Assembly (NCBI RefSeq): GCF_014648655.1
Contig: NZ_BMRN01000030.1
Span: 1-64,000, forward strand
Reading direction: 5' to 3'
From: Streptomyces atratus
Lineage (GTDB): Bacteria; Actinomycetota; Actinomycetes; Streptomycetales; Streptomycetaceae
DNA length: 64,000 nucleotides
Shown here piece after piece: positions 9,204-19,500 of the stretch (position 1 is the stretch's first letter; every line of letters begins with the position of its first letter). Both the position numbers and the translations under genes were made by a program. Under the pieces are notes generated by a model. That model searched no databases, was not told the DNA's origin, and saw only the letters and a program-made list of their open reading frames with translations.

Positions 9204-9473
9204 ATGTACAAGCTGACCAGGATCGCCGCCACCGCGGCCATGGGCGTTGCCATGGCGCTCGCACTCACCGGCGCCGGCGCCGCAGTCACCGTCGCGACTG
9301 CCTCGGCCGCTGCCGCCTCCGAGGCCGGGGCGCAGGGCTGGGAGTTTGCCGGCTCGTACGGGACCCAGCAGGAGTGCGTCGCGGCCGGGGATGCGGGCGT
9401 CAGCGACGGGAGCTGGGCGGAGTACCGGTGCGCGCTGTTCGAGGCCCGGTGGGACCTGATGATTCCGGCGTGA
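9204..9473 (+). CDS. Small secreted protein, function unknown
   Basis: An 89-aa protein starting at ATG 9204 behind the RBS gaagagga. It has a clear Sec signal (MYKLTRIAATAAMGVAMALAL, cleavage near ASA) and a mature part of about 55 residues, AQGWEFAGSYGTQQECV...YRCALFEARWDLMIPA. Two Cys residues in the mature part (QQECV and YRCAL) probably form a disulfide. It resembles the small secreted proteins annotated as hypothetical throughout Streptomyces. It may be cotranscribed with the upstream amidase, and a hairpin terminator follows at 9501. Confidence 0.75.
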   Translation: MYKLTRIAATAAMGVAMALALTGAGAAVTVATASAAAASEAGAQGWEFAGSYGTQQECVAAGDAGVSDGSWAEYRCALFEARWDLMIPA

Positions 9474-9500
9474 CCGCGTGACCGCGTGACCGCGTGACTC

Positions 9501-9539
9501 GTGCCCCTCCGTGCACGGTATCCGTACACGGAGGGGCAC
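9501..9539 (+). terminator. Hairpin terminator
   Basis: Thirteen paired bases (9501-9513 with 9527-9539, gtgcccctccgtg) extend inward by four more pairs after one mismatch, around loop tat. It is preceded by three to four tandem copies of gtgaccgc (9473-9497). Lies between the small secreted gene and the convergent ROK gene, so it may serve both. Confidence 0.8.
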
Positions 9540-9580
9540 TTGAGGCCGTTCGGTCACGGACCCGGCTGCCCCGGCCTCTG

Positions 9581-10768
9581 TCAGCCCGCGACCTGGCGGT
9601 TCACCTGTGCGGGAGACAGCGCATGCTCGATGGCGAGGATGCCCGCCCCCACCGCGGCCGCATTCTCACCGGTGCGGCTCGGCTCGATCCGCAGCAATTG
9701 CGTGGCCAGCGGATGCGAGCGCCGATAGACCGCCTCGCGTACCCCCGCGAGCAACTGGTCGTGTACGGCCGCCAGCGCGCCCCCCATCACCACCGTGTCC
9801 GGGTTGAAGAAGTTCACCAGACCGGCGAGTACCTCGCCGACCGCCCTCCCCGCCTCGCGCACCATCCTCACGGCGTCCCGGTTCCCGGACTGCACCAGCC
9901 GCACGACATCGCTGCCCGATGTCGCGTCCAGTCCTAGACCGACCAGTTTCGCCGCCAGTGACGCGCCGCCCGCGACGGCCTCCAGGCAGCCCGAATTGCC
10001 GCACCGACACGGATCGTCGAGGTCCGCGACCCGGATATGTCCGATGTCGCCGGCGCAGCCCTGTGCACCCCGGTGCAGTTGGCCGTCGGCGACGATCCCG
10101 CAGCCGATCCCCGTGCCGACCTTGATGTACAACAGATAGCGGCAGTCCGGGAACGCGCGGCGCTGCTCTGCCAGCGCCATCACGTTCACATCGTTGTCGA
10201 CGAGCGCCCGCACACCGAACCGGGCGGCGAAGAACTCCGGGATCGGGTACTGGTGCCAGCCCGGCATGATCGGCGGATCGACGGGACGGCCGGTGGAGAA
10301 CTCCACCGGGCCCGGTACCCCGACACCGATGGACCGCAGCGTTTCGGGCTTCCGGTGCGCCTCGTCGAGCAGGGTGCGCACGGTCCGCTCCACGTGCCGC
10401 AGTACGGAGTCCGGCCCGTCACCGATCGATATCGGTTCCTCCTGCACGGCCAGGGTGGCGCCGCCGATGTCCATCAGCGCCACCCTGCAGTGCGAGGCTC
10501 CCAGATCCACCCCGGCCACCGCGTGTTCACGGGTGCGCAGCGCCAGTCGGCGGGGCGGGCGGCCGCCGGTGGAACCGCCGTCGGCGTCCTCGTCCACGAG
10601 ACCGTGCGCGATCAGCGCGTCCACCCGCTGGGATACCGTCGAACGGGCCATGCCGGTGATCCGGGCGATATCGGCACGGGTCGCCACCGCCCCTGAACTG
10701 ATCAGCGCGAGCACCTCGCCCGGCGAGTGCGAGGCGGCAGCGGATGTGCGATCCGACGGCGAAGACAT
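9581..10768 (-). CDS. ROK-family transcriptional repressor
   Basis: A 395-aa ROK regulator, predicted to repress the divergent sugar-transport operon until its sugar or sugar-phosphate effector binds. The N-terminal winged helix (about residues 15-75) contains TRADIARITGMARSTVSQRVDALIAHGLV. The ROK fold follows: VAGVDLGASHCRVALMD as the phosphate-type loop, VGTGIGCGIV, and the zinc motif C-x-C-G-x2-G-C-x-E (CRCGNSGCLEAV). The start at ATG 10768 has a well-placed AGGG; the in-frame GTG 10777 has no spacing for an RBS. Genetic position, immediately divergent from a CUT2 transporter, supports local control. Confidence 0.92.
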   Translation of the reverse strand: MSSPSDRTSAAASHSPGEVLALISSGAVATRADIARITGMARSTVSQRVDALIAHGLVDEDADGGSTGGRPPRRLALRTREHAVAGVDLGASHCRVALMDIGGATLAVQEEPISIGDGPDSVLRHVERTVRTLLDEAHRKPETLRSIGVGVPGPVEFSTGRPVDPPIMPGWHQYPIPEFFAARFGVRALVDNDVNVMALAEQRRAFPDCRYLLYIKVGTGIGCGIVADGQLHRGAQGCAGDIGHIRVADLDDPCRCGNSGCLEAVAGGASLAAKLVGLGLDATSGSDVVRLVQSGNRDAVRMVREAGRAVGEVLAGLVNFFNPDTVVMGGALAAVHDQLLAGVREAVYRRSHPLATQLLRIEPSRTGENAAAVGAGILAIEHALSPAQVNRQVAG

Positions 10769-10933
10769 GACAGTCACCCTAAGGACGACTTTCGCTGCTC
10801 ACAAGGCATTCTCTGTTCGACTGTCGGCACAAGTCTGCGCCAAGTCGATTGAAATCAAAGGTGTTTGAGCCCTTGACAGTCCTAAAGCGTGTCACGACTC
10901 TGCTCTGCAGACCGCTGAGCGAGGAGCCATTCG
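10769..10933. promoter_or_regulatory. ROK/ABC operon divergent promoter region with candidate operators
   Basis: A consensus -35-like ttgaca lies at 10873-10878, but the expected -10 position (about 10896) is weak (gactct). The 8-mer tgacagtc followed by ctaa occurs twice, at 10768-10775 and 10874-10881, flanking the region. A small inverted repeat gatt-ga-aatc sits at 10847-10856. The repeated 8-mer near both gene starts is a plausible ROK operator; this is inference. Confidence 0.5.
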
Positions 10934-12421
10934 ATGCTGACGATGCACGGTGTGTCCAAGAGCTTCCTTGGGGTGTGTGTGCTCCAAGGGGTGGGGCTCG
11001 ACCTCGAAGCCGGAGAAGTACATGCCCTGGTGGGGGAGAACGGCGCAGGAAAGTCGACACTGATGAAGATCCTCGCGGGCGAGCACTTACCTGACGAGGG
11101 GACCCTCACCATCGACGGAACCGCGTACTCCTTCAGCCATCCGGCGCAGGCCCAAGCCGCCGGGATCGGCATCATCCACCAGGAGTTTGCGCTGCTCCCG
11201 CACCGCACCGTCGCCGAGAACGTCTTCCTCGGCCGTGAACCGACCCGGTACGGACTCGTCGACCGGCGTGCCATGGAGCGGCGTACCGCCGAACTCCTCG
11301 CCGAGATGGACGAGACCGGTATCACCCCGCGGACCCCCGTCCACGAACTGTCCGTCGCACGCCGGCAGACCGTCGAGATTGTCAAGGCCCTCGCCTCCGA
11401 CGTCCGGATCCTGGTGATGGACGAACCCACCGCCGCCCTCGCCGATCACGAGGCCGAACAACTCGCCTCCCTGGTACGTCGACTGGCCGCCCGTGGGCTC
11501 GGCATCCTGTATGTCTCGCACCGGCTCCGCGAGGTCTTCGATCTCTCGCAGCGCATCACGGTCCTCAAGGACGGCCGCCACATCGCCACGCTCAACACCC
11601 GCGACACCGACGCCGACACGGTCGTACGCGCCATGGTCGGGCGGGAACTCGGCGCCTACTACCCACCCCGCGCCCGCCCGGGCGAGGCGGGCGCGGAGAG
11701 GCTCACCGTCATCAGCGGCGGCAACGCCCGGATCTCCGGCATCGATCTGACCCTGCGGGCCGGTGAGGTCGTCGGCGTCGCCGGTCTCCAGGGCTCCGGT
11801 CGCACCTCCCTCGCCCGTGCCCTCTTCGGCGTCGCCCCCTTCACCACGGGCACCATGACCGTCGACGGAAAACCACTGCGCCCGTCCCGCCCCCGGGACG
11901 CCGTCCGGGCCGGAATCGCCCTGGTCACCGAGGACCGCAAGGCCGAGGGCCTCGCCCTGCGCCAGTCCGTGACCGACAACGCGCTGCTCGTGACCCGGGC
12001 CGTGCCCGCCCGCGGCAGACCGCCCGCGGGCCGCGAGGTGACCGCGCTGCTGGAACGCGTACGCCTGCGGGCCCATGGTGAGGACCAGCAGGTCCAGTAT
12101 CTGTCCGGCGGCAATCAGCAGAAGGTCGTCATCGCCAAATGGCTCGCTGCCCGTCCCCGAGTGCTCCTCTTCGACGAACCGACCCGCGGCGTCGACGTCG
12201 GCGCCAAGGCAGCCATCCACACCCTCGTACGGGAACTGGCACGCGAGGGCCTCGCCGTACTGATCATCTCCTCCGAACTGCCCGAGCTGATCGGCATGAG
12301 TGACCGCATCCTCGTCATGTCGGAAGGCCGCCTCGCCGGTGAACTTCCTGCCGGGGCCTCGGAAGAGTCCGTCATGCGCGTCGCCACCGGTGGCAACCGT
12401 GCGCGGGAGGGAGCTGCATGA
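10934..12421 (+). CDS. CUT2-family sugar ABC transporter, ATP-binding protein (RbsA/MglA-like)
   Basis: A 495-aa protein with two fused nucleotide-binding domains that powers carbohydrate import. In domain 1, Walker A is GENGAGKST (34-42), the signature is degenerate (LSVARRQ, 139-145) and Walker B is DEPTA (163-167). In domain 2, Walker A is degenerate (GLQGSGRTS), the signature is LSGGNQQK (390-397) and Walker B is FDEPTRG (413-419). This asymmetric pattern is normal for RbsA-type ATPases. ATG 10934 follows gagcgagga. The last codons overlap the next gene start (ATGA), so ATPase and permease are translationally coupled. The operon context does not identify the sugar. Confidence 0.95.
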   Translation: MLTMHGVSKSFLGVCVLQGVGLDLEAGEVHALVGENGAGKSTLMKILAGEHLPDEGTLTIDGTAYSFSHPAQAQAAGIGIIHQEFALLPHRTVAENVFLGREPTRYGLVDRRAMERRTAELLAEMDETGITPRTPVHELSVARRQTVEIVKALASDVRILVMDEPTAALADHEAEQLASLVRRLAARGLGILYVSHRLREVFDLSQRITVLKDGRHIATLNTRDTDADTVVRAMVGRELGAYYPPRARPGEAGAERLTVISGGNARISGIDLTLRAGEVVGVAGLQGSGRTSLARALFGVAPFTTGTMTVDGKPLRPSRPRDAVRAGIALVTEDRKAEGLALRQSVTDNALLVTRAVPARGRPPAGREVTALLERVRLRAHGEDQQVQYLSGGNQQKVVIAKWLAARPRVLLFDEPTRGVDVGAKAAIHTLVRELAREGLAVLIISSELPELIGMSDRILVMSEGRLAGELPAGASEESVMRVATGGNRAREGAA

Positions 12422-13434
12422 CCGCACTCCGGCCCGACCTGAAGGCCCGCTCCCGCACCGGCCCGGGACGGACAGCCGAGCTGCGCCTCACCGGCCCCGT
12501 AGCCGGGGTCTGGCTTGCTGCCCTCGCTGTCACCGGTCTCGGCTGGATCGTCGTCGCCGCCCGCGGCGGGGACTTCCTCACCGTCACCAACGTGGTGACG
12601 ATCCTGCAGAACTGCGTCGCCCTCGGTCTCGTCGCCGTCGGCCAGTCCGCCGTCATTCTCACCGGATCACTCGACCTGTCCGTCGCCTACCTCATCAGTC
12701 TGGGCACCCTTGTCGCCGCGGAAACGATGGAGAGCGGCAGCGTCCCCGTGGCGATCCTTGCCGTCCTCGCCCTCTGCGCCGCCGTCGGCCTGGCCAATGG
12801 ACTGATCGTCACCGGCCTCAAGGTCAACGCGTTCATAGCCACCCTCGGCACCGCCTTCATACTGCGCGGCTGGATCGAGGACAATTACACCGGCCCAGCG
12901 GGCAGGGTCCCCGCTTCCTTCCAGCACCTCGGCTACGACCGAATCGGACCGGTCCCCGTCTCCCTCTTCCTGCTTCTCGCGGTCGCGGCAATCCTCTGGC
13001 TCGTCACCCGCCGCAGCCGGCTCGGCCACCACATGTACGCAACCGGCGGTGACGAGCACGCGGCCCGGCTCTCCGGGGTCCGCACCCGACGCACCGTCAT
13101 CACGGCCCATGTCCTGTGCTCACTCTGTGTCGGCGCCGCGGCGCTCTTCCTCGCAGCCCGGCTCGGCGCCGGAGCTCCCTGGGCCGGCACGGAGGCCCGC
13201 TACGACCTGGAGTCCATAGCCGCCGTCGTTCTCGGCGGTACCGCGCTCGCCGGGGGCCGCGGGGGAGTGTCGGGCACCCTCGGCGGAGTCCTTGTCCTCG
13301 CCGTGCTCGACAGCGTCTTCAACCAGCTCGCCGTCGATCCGTTCTTCAAGAACGTCGTCCGTGGCGTCGTCATCATCGCGGCGGTCGCCCTGTACGCACG
13401 GGGCCGCCGCACCGAGCAGGAGAGGACCGCATGA
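12418..13434 (+). CDS. CUT2 sugar ABC transporter permease 1
   Basis: A 338-aa membrane protein of the RbsC/BPD_transp_2 family with about eight to ten hydrophobic segments. The conserved loop VGQSAVILTGSLDLSVAYLISLGTLVAAE (near residues 79-107) is the family hallmark, as is ATLGTAFILRGW. Its start overlaps the ATPase stop by four bases, and its own stop overlaps the second permease start. It probably pairs with the second permease as a heterodimer. Confidence 0.93.
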   Translation: MTALRPDLKARSRTGPGRTAELRLTGPVAGVWLAALAVTGLGWIVVAARGGDFLTVTNVVTILQNCVALGLVAVGQSAVILTGSLDLSVAYLISLGTLVAAETMESGSVPVAILAVLALCAAVGLANGLIVTGLKVNAFIATLGTAFILRGWIEDNYTGPAGRVPASFQHLGYDRIGPVPVSLFLLLAVAAILWLVTRRSRLGHHMYATGGDEHAARLSGVRTRRTVITAHVLCSLCVGAAALFLAARLGAGAPWAGTEARYDLESIAAVVLGGTALAGGRGGVSGTLGGVLVLAVLDSVFNQLAVDPFFKNVVRGVVIIAAVALYARGRRTEQERTA

Positions 13435-14435
13435 CCAGTGCACAGGCACCCGCCGGCCGCCGCGTCCTGAGTGCCCTCACCACCGGCACACCCGTCTACA
13501 TCCTGCTCGCCGCTCTCCTCGCCGCGCTGGCCCTCACCGACCCCGGCTTCTACGAACCCGACCGCTTCCTCTCCTTCATCAAGCGCGCCGCACCTCTCGT
13601 CATCCTCGCCGCAGGTCAGTATCTGGTCATCGTGTGCGGAGAGTTCGACCTGTCCGTCGGAGCGATCGTCACTGCCGGGGTGGTGGTCGCCGCCGAACTG
13701 TACGGCTCGTTCCCGGGTGCACCCTGGCTGCTCGTCACTGTGATCCTGTTGCTGGCCGGAGCCCTTGCCGGTCTCGTCAGCGGACTGATCACCACCCTGC
13801 TGCGCGTGCCGTCGTTCATCACCACGCTCGGCATGATGCTGATCCTCGAAGGTGCCGTCTTCTTCTGGACCGGCGGTTCGCCGCACGGCGCGCTGCCCGC
13901 GGCATTTCGCCGGCTCGGGCGCGGCACCGCGTTCGGCTGGCTGCCCTGGGCCGTCCTTGTGTGCGTGGTTGCGGGTCTCCTCGCCGTACGCCTGATGCGT
14001 TCCGACTTCGGCCGCACGCTTCTCGCCACCGGCGACAGCGAACGCGCCGCGAGCCTGGCCGGAGTCCGGGTCGCGCGCGCCCGCACCATCGCCTTCATCC
14101 TCTCCGGCGCCGCGGCCGCACTCGCCGCCGTGCTCGTCGGTGGCTTCTCAGGAGTCTCGGCGCAGGCCGGCCGTGGCTACGAGTTCGAGGCGATCACCGC
14201 CGTCGTCCTGGGCGGCGTGGTGCTCGGCGGCGGGCGCGGCTCCGTTGTCGCGGCGATGGCCGGAGCCTTTTCGCTCCAGGCGCTGTTCACCCTGCTCAAT
14301 CTCCAGGGCGTCTCAGGCGCCCTGGAATCGACCGTGCAAGGCGTCATTGTCATCGCAGCCGTCGCCCTAGGTGCAGCCGACTGGTCCCGGCTGCGCCGCC
14401 GCGGCACCGAGCCCTCGGGAGCGAAATCCTCATGA
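13431..14435 (+). CDS. CUT2 sugar ABC transporter permease 2
   Basis: A 334-aa RbsC-like permease starting at ATG 13431 within the stop of permease 1. The family signature AAGQYLVIVCGEFDLSVGAIVTAGVVVAAE is present, followed by ITTLGMMLILEGAV and the C-terminal ITAVVLGGVVLGGGRGSV. Two non-identical permeases in one CUT2 operon imply a heterodimeric channel. Its stop overlaps the start of the binding protein by four bases. Confidence 0.93.
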   Translation: MTSAQAPAGRRVLSALTTGTPVYILLAALLAALALTDPGFYEPDRFLSFIKRAAPLVILAAGQYLVIVCGEFDLSVGAIVTAGVVVAAELYGSFPGAPWLLVTVILLLAGALAGLVSGLITTLLRVPSFITTLGMMLILEGAVFFWTGGSPHGALPAAFRRLGRGTAFGWLPWAVLVCVVAGLLAVRLMRSDFGRTLLATGDSERAASLAGVRVARARTIAFILSGAAAALAAVLVGGFSGVSAQAGRGYEFEAITAVVLGGVVLGGGRGSVVAAMAGAFSLQALFTLLNLQGVSGALESTVQGVIVIAAVALGAADWSRLRRRGTEPSGAKSS

Positions 14436-15646
14436 GCACGCGAAAGATCCGACACGCCTTCGTGCCCCTCGCCGCTCTGCTCGGCGCGGCCCTGCTCGCC
14501 GGCTGTACGAGCGACGCCCCGCCCGACGCGCCTGCCGGAGCAGCGAGCGCCGCCGCGGGCGCCCCGGGTACCGGCCGGCAGTCGAAGTTCTTCGACCGGG
14601 CCGAATACGACCGCCAGCTCGCCCTCGCCAAGGAGTCCCCGCAGGGCCCCGCAGGCAAGCCGTGGGAGCAGATGCTCCGACCGCAGCTCGTCGACACCAC
14701 GCAGTACAAGAAGAAGGGCTCCGGCGGAATCCATCTCTGTCTGTCCAACGCCGGAGTCTTCAACCCCTGGCGCCAGGTCGGCCTGAAGAACATGCAGGCC
14801 GAGGCCGGACTCCACAAGGAGATCACCGACTTCACCGTGCTCGACGCGCAGGGCAAGGACGACAAGCAGATTTCCGACATCCAGGAGCTCGCCGGTCAGG
14901 GCTGTGACGTCCTGATCGTCTCTCCGAACACCACGGCCACCCTCACCCCTGCCGTCGAGCAAGCCTGCGGAAAGGTGCCTGTGATCGTCTTCGACCGGGG
15001 CGTCGAGACGGACTGCGCCGTCACCTTCATCAACCCGATCGGCGGTTACGGCTACGGGGCGGTCGCCGCCGACTTCCTCGTCGAGAAGGTGAAGCCCAAG
15101 GGGAAGATTCTCGCCCTGCGGATCTCCCCCGGCGTCGATGTGCTGGAGACCCGCTGGTCCGCGGCGAAGGTTGCGCTCGACAAGAGCGGACTCGACGTCG
15201 TGGACGTGAAGTTCACCGACGGCGACCCGGCCAAGACCAAGGCGATCGTCACCGACGCGATCACCCGCAACGGCGACATCGACGGCGTCTGGATGGACTC
15301 CGGCGCGACCTCCGTCGCCGCTGTCGAAGCCTTTGAGGACGCCGGCAAGGACGTGCCGCCGATCACCGGCGAGGACCAGCAGGATTTCCTCCAGGTATGG
15401 AAGGAGGAGAAGCTCACCGCGATCGCCCCGTCGTACCCCACTTTCCAGTGGCGTACGCCCGTCATCGCCGCGCTGAAGATCCTCAAGGGGGAGCAGGTCC
15501 CGAAGGAGTGGAAGCTTCCGCAGCCCACCGTCACCCAGGACACCCTCGACCAGTACCTCAAGCCAGGCATGCCGCCACTGCACTACGCGATGTGCGGCTG
15601 CGAGAACCTCCCCGGCTTCCCGGAGAAGTGGGGAGGCAAGAAGTGA
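14432..15646 (+). CDS. Sugar-binding lipoprotein of the CUT2 ABC transporter
   Basis: A 404-aa extracytoplasmic solute-binding protein (peripla_BP_4/RbsB type). The lipobox LAGC places the lipid-modified Cys at residue 25, followed by an Ala/Pro/Gly-rich linker. The two-lobed fold is suggested by IHLCLSNAGVFNPWRQVGLKNMQAEA, DVLIVSPNTTATLTPAVEQAC, VPVIVFDRGVETDC and the hinge regions. It captures the sugar and delivers it to the two permeases. It is somewhat longer than typical RbsB because of an N-terminal insert (about residues 45-90). Its stop overlaps the GTG of the next gene. Confidence 0.93.
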   Translation: MSTRKIRHAFVPLAALLGAALLAGCTSDAPPDAPAGAASAAAGAPGTGRQSKFFDRAEYDRQLALAKESPQGPAGKPWEQMLRPQLVDTTQYKKKGSGGIHLCLSNAGVFNPWRQVGLKNMQAEAGLHKEITDFTVLDAQGKDDKQISDIQELAGQGCDVLIVSPNTTATLTPAVEQACGKVPVIVFDRGVETDCAVTFINPIGGYGYGAVAADFLVEKVKPKGKILALRISPGVDVLETRWSAAKVALDKSGLDVVDVKFTDGDPAKTKAIVTDAITRNGDIDGVWMDSGATSVAAVEAFEDAGKDVPPITGEDQQDFLQVWKEEKLTAIAPSYPTFQWRTPVIAALKILKGEQVPKEWKLPQPTVTQDTLDQYLKPGMPPLHYAMCGCENLPGFPEKWGGKK

Positions 15647-16518
15647 GTGCCGTCGCGTTCTCACTCGGCGCGAATCCGTGGATCTGGCACTCGCCGGTGA
15701 CATACGAAGCGCTCGGTGAGGCTCTGCCGCGCCTGTCCGCGTGGGGCTTCGACTGCGTCGAGATCCCGCTGGAGAACGAACGGGACTGGGCACCCGCATC
15801 AGTCGGCAAACTCCTCGACGCGTCCGGTCTCGCAGTCGCCGCCGTGATCGCTGTCATGCCGCCCGACCGCAACCTCGTCCGCACCGATCCGCAGACCGTC
15901 CGGGTCACCCAGGACTACTTGCGTCGCTGTATCGACGCAGCCCAGGCTGTGAACGCCCCCACCGTCGCGGGGCCCATGTACACGGCGGTCGGCCGCACCT
16001 GGCGAATGGACCGCGCCGAACGCACCGCGGCGTACGAGGAGTTACGGGAGAACCTCGCCCCGGTCGTCGATCACGCACGCGCCGCCGGTGTGCGCATCGC
16101 CGTGGAGCCCCTCAACCGGTACGAGACAAGCCTGCTCAACACCGTCGACCAGACCCTCGCGGCACTGACCGGGCTACCCGAGGACACCATCGGCCTCGCG
16201 CTCGACGTGTACCACCAGAACATCGAGGAACGCTCCCTGCCCGACGCCGTACGCCGTGCTGCCGGCCGCATCGTCCATGTCCAGGTGTGCGCCAACGACC
16301 GGGGCGCCCCCGGCGCTGACTCCCTCGACTGGCCCGGCTTCCTGGCCGCACTGACCACGAGCGGCTACCGCGGTCCGCTCTGCATCGAGTCGTTCACCGC
16401 GCACAACGACGCCATAGCGGTCGCCGCTTCCGTCTGGCGGCCGCTCGCCGACACCCAGGACACCATCGCGACCGACGGCCTGGCGTTTCTGCGCCGCGCC
16501 CTCGAAGCCACCCCCTGA
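15643..16518 (+). CDS. Sugar phosphate isomerase/epimerase (ketose 3-epimerase-like TIM barrel)
   Basis: A 291-aa Xylose-isomerase-like TIM-barrel protein starting at GTG 15643. It matches the D-tagatose/D-psicose 3-epimerase pattern: the catalytic Glu of VEPLNRYETSLLNT, Asp and His of LDVYHQNIEE, His of IVHVQVCANDRG, and Glu of LCIESF. It probably epimerises the imported sugar or a derivative, but hydroxypyruvate isomerase and inosose-type activities belong to the same fold. It contains a TTA leucine codon at 16042-16044 (YEELRENL), rare in Streptomyces and read by the developmentally controlled bldA tRNA, so its translation may be growth-phase dependent. It is translationally coupled to the binding protein. 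Confidence 0.9.
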   Translation: MSAVAFSLGANPWIWHSPVTYEALGEALPRLSAWGFDCVEIPLENERDWAPASVGKLLDASGLAVAAVIAVMPPDRNLVRTDPQTVRVTQDYLRRCIDAAQAVNAPTVAGPMYTAVGRTWRMDRAERTAAYEELRENLAPVVDHARAAGVRIAVEPLNRYETSLLNTVDQTLAALTGLPEDTIGLALDVYHQNIEERSLPDAVRRAAGRIVHVQVCANDRGAPGADSLDWPGFLAALTTSGYRGPLCIESFTAHNDAIAVAASVWRPLADTQDTIATDGLAFLRRALEATP

Positions 16519-16555
16519 CCCCCGCTCGTCCACGACCCGCAGAGAGGACCCGCTC

Positions 16556-19500
16556 GTGAGCCGTCAACGATGGGAATGTCATGCTCGCGACATACGACAT
16601 ACGTTCATCGCGTTAGTGAGCGCACTGCTCCTCGCGCTCACCGCGCTGCCAGCGACCGCAGCCACCACCGGTGAGGCCCCCGCCTTCCGTGCCCTGCTCT
16701 TCACCCGCGCCGTCGGCTATGTGCACGCCTCCATTCCCGCCGGCATCCAGATGTTCAAGGAAGAGGCGGTCGCCAACAACTTCGAACTCGTCGAGACCGC
16801 CGACCCCGCTGTCTTCGACGACGCGATGCTCAAGGACTTCGACGTCATCGTCATGCTGCAGAACTCCGGCATGGTCTGGGACACCGACGCCCAGCGCGAA
16901 GCGATGCAGACGTACGTACGCAACGGCGGCGGCGTCGTCGCCATCCACAACACCCTCGACATGGGAATCGAGGACTCCTTCCCCTGGTGGGACGAGGCCA
17001 TCAATGGCGGCGTCCACATGCCCGCCCACTCACCCGGAGTCCTTCAGGGCACCGCCAAGGTCGCCGACCGCGTCCACCCTTCCACCGCAGGACTCCCGGA
17101 ACGCTGGGAGCGCCCCGAGGAGTGGTACAACTTCGACAAGAACCCCCGCGGCGACGTCCACGTCCTGGTGACCGCCGACGAAACCACGTACAACCCCGGC
17201 GGATCCGCCATGGGTGCCGACCACCCCATCTCCTGGTGCCGCAACACCGAGGGCGGCAGGGTCTGGGCAACCGCCATGGGCCACGACACGGCCTCGTACA
17301 GCGAAGCCGCCTTCCGCACCCATGTCATCGGCGGCGTCAAGTGGGCCGCCGGCAACAAGCCCGGCGATTGCGGCGGCACCGTCTGGAGCGGCTACGAGAA
17401 GGTCACTCTCGACGACAACACCGCCGACCCGATGGAGCTCGATGTCGCCAAGGACGGCCGCGTCTTCTACATCCAGCGCAGCGGCGAGGTGAACATCTAC
17501 GACCCGGCGACCCACGCCACCACCACCGCCGGGAAACTGGATGTCTACACCGGTGGCGAGGACGGCCTGGTCGGCATGGAACTCGACCCGGACTTCAAGA
17601 AGAACCACTGGATCTACCTCTACTACGCCCCCGCGGGCGCCACCGAGGACGTCAACCGGCTCTCCCGCTTCACGGTCAAGGGCAACACTCTCGAACCCAC
17701 CAGCGAGAAGAAGCTCATCGACGTCCCCGCCTACCGCGACCGCACTTTCCCGGAGCCCGGACACACCGGAGGCGCCGTCGAGTTCGGCCCCGACCGCACG
17801 CTCTACCTCGGCGTCGGCGACGACACTCCGCCCAACCTCGACCCGAACTGGCAGGGTTACGCCCCGCTCGACTGGCGCGAGGGCAAGCAGATGCTGGACG
17901 CCGCCCGCACCGCGGGCAATACCAACGACCTGCGCGGCAAGATCCTGCGCATCAAGCCGAAGAACTCCGGCGGCTACACCATTCCCAAGGGCAACCTCTA
18001 CGCCCCGGGAACGGCCAAGACCCGCCCCGAAATCTACGCGATGGGCTTCCGCAATCCGTTCCGCTTCACCGTCGACCCCAGGACCGGCTATGTCCACGCC
18101 TCCGACTACGGCCCCGACCGAGGACTGCCCACCACCGACCGTGGGCCCGAAGGCCTCGTCGAGTACAACGTCATCAAGAAGGCCGGCAACTTCGGCTGGC
18201 CGTTCTGCCACGGCAACAACCAGGCCTATGCCCCCTACAACCCGGACACCAAGGAAGTCGGCCCCAAGTTCGACTGCGCCAACCCGGTCAACCCCTCGCC
18301 CAACAACACCGGTCTGACCGAACTTCCGCCGATCCAGCAGCCGGAGATCTGGTACGGCTACGGAGCATCGAAGGAGTTCCCCGAGGTCGGCAGCGGCGGC
18401 TCGGCCCCGATGAGCGGGCCCGTCTACCACTACGACAGCAAGAACCCGTCCACGACGAAGTTCCCCGCCTACTTCGAGGGCGCGAGCTTCTTCTACGAGT
18501 GGTCGCGCAACTACGTCAAGGAAGTCCGCTTCGACCAGGACCAGAAGCTCCTGAAGATCAATGACTTCCTCTCCTCACAGAAATTCAACAAGCCGATGGA
18601 TATGACGTTCGGCCCCGACGGATCGCTGTACGTCCTCGAATGGGGCAGCTCCTTCGGCGGCGGCAACAACGACTCCGGGCTCTACCGGATCGACTACGCC
18701 CAGGGGAAACGCATCCCGGTCGCCAAGGCCACCGCCTCCGCCACCGACGGCCCCGTCCCGCTGAAGGTCGACTTCTCCAGCAAGGGCAGCAACGACCCCG
18801 ACGGTGACGCACTCAGCTACGCCTGGGACTTCGACGGAGACGGCACGTACGACTCCACCGAAGCCGACCCCAGCCACACCTACACGGCCAAGGGCGACGT
18901 CGTCGCCCAGCTCAAGGTCACCGACTCCACCGGCAAGTCCGGCTACGCCAACATCCCCATCACCGCCGGGAACACCACCCCCAAGGTGACCATCGACTTC
19001 CCGGTCAGCGGCAAACTCATCTCGTTCGGCGACAAGATCCCGTACAAGGTCACGGTCACCGATCCCGAGGACGGCCCGGTCGACTGCTCCAAGGTCACCG
19101 TCAACCCGGCACTGGGACACGACGACCACGAGCACCCCACCACCGACATCCCCGGCTGTGAAGGCACCGTGGACACCGGAGACCTGGGCGGCCACCCCGA
19201 AGGCGCGGACCTCACCTACGTACTCAACGCCAAGTACACAGACAAGGGCGGCGACGGTGTCTCCGCCCTCACCGGCTACGGTCGCGCCGTCCTCCAGCCG
19301 AAGCACAAGCAGGCGGAGTACTACGACGCCCAGTCCGGCACTCGGATCGTCGCCCAGGAAGGCGCCGAGAACGGCAAACGGATCGGAGACGTCTCCAACG
19401 GCGACTGGGTCGCCTTCGATCCGATGAGCGTCGAAGGCATCGGCACGGTCAGTTACCGGCTTTCCTCACCGTACGGGGTCGGCGCGATCGAACTGCGCGC

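Noticed and set aside
13292..14431. Extended plus-strand frame upstream of the sugar-binding lipoprotein
   Set aside because: The lipoprotein starts at ATG 14432 with signal and lipobox; the upstream part is an Arg/Pro-rich alternate frame of permease 2.
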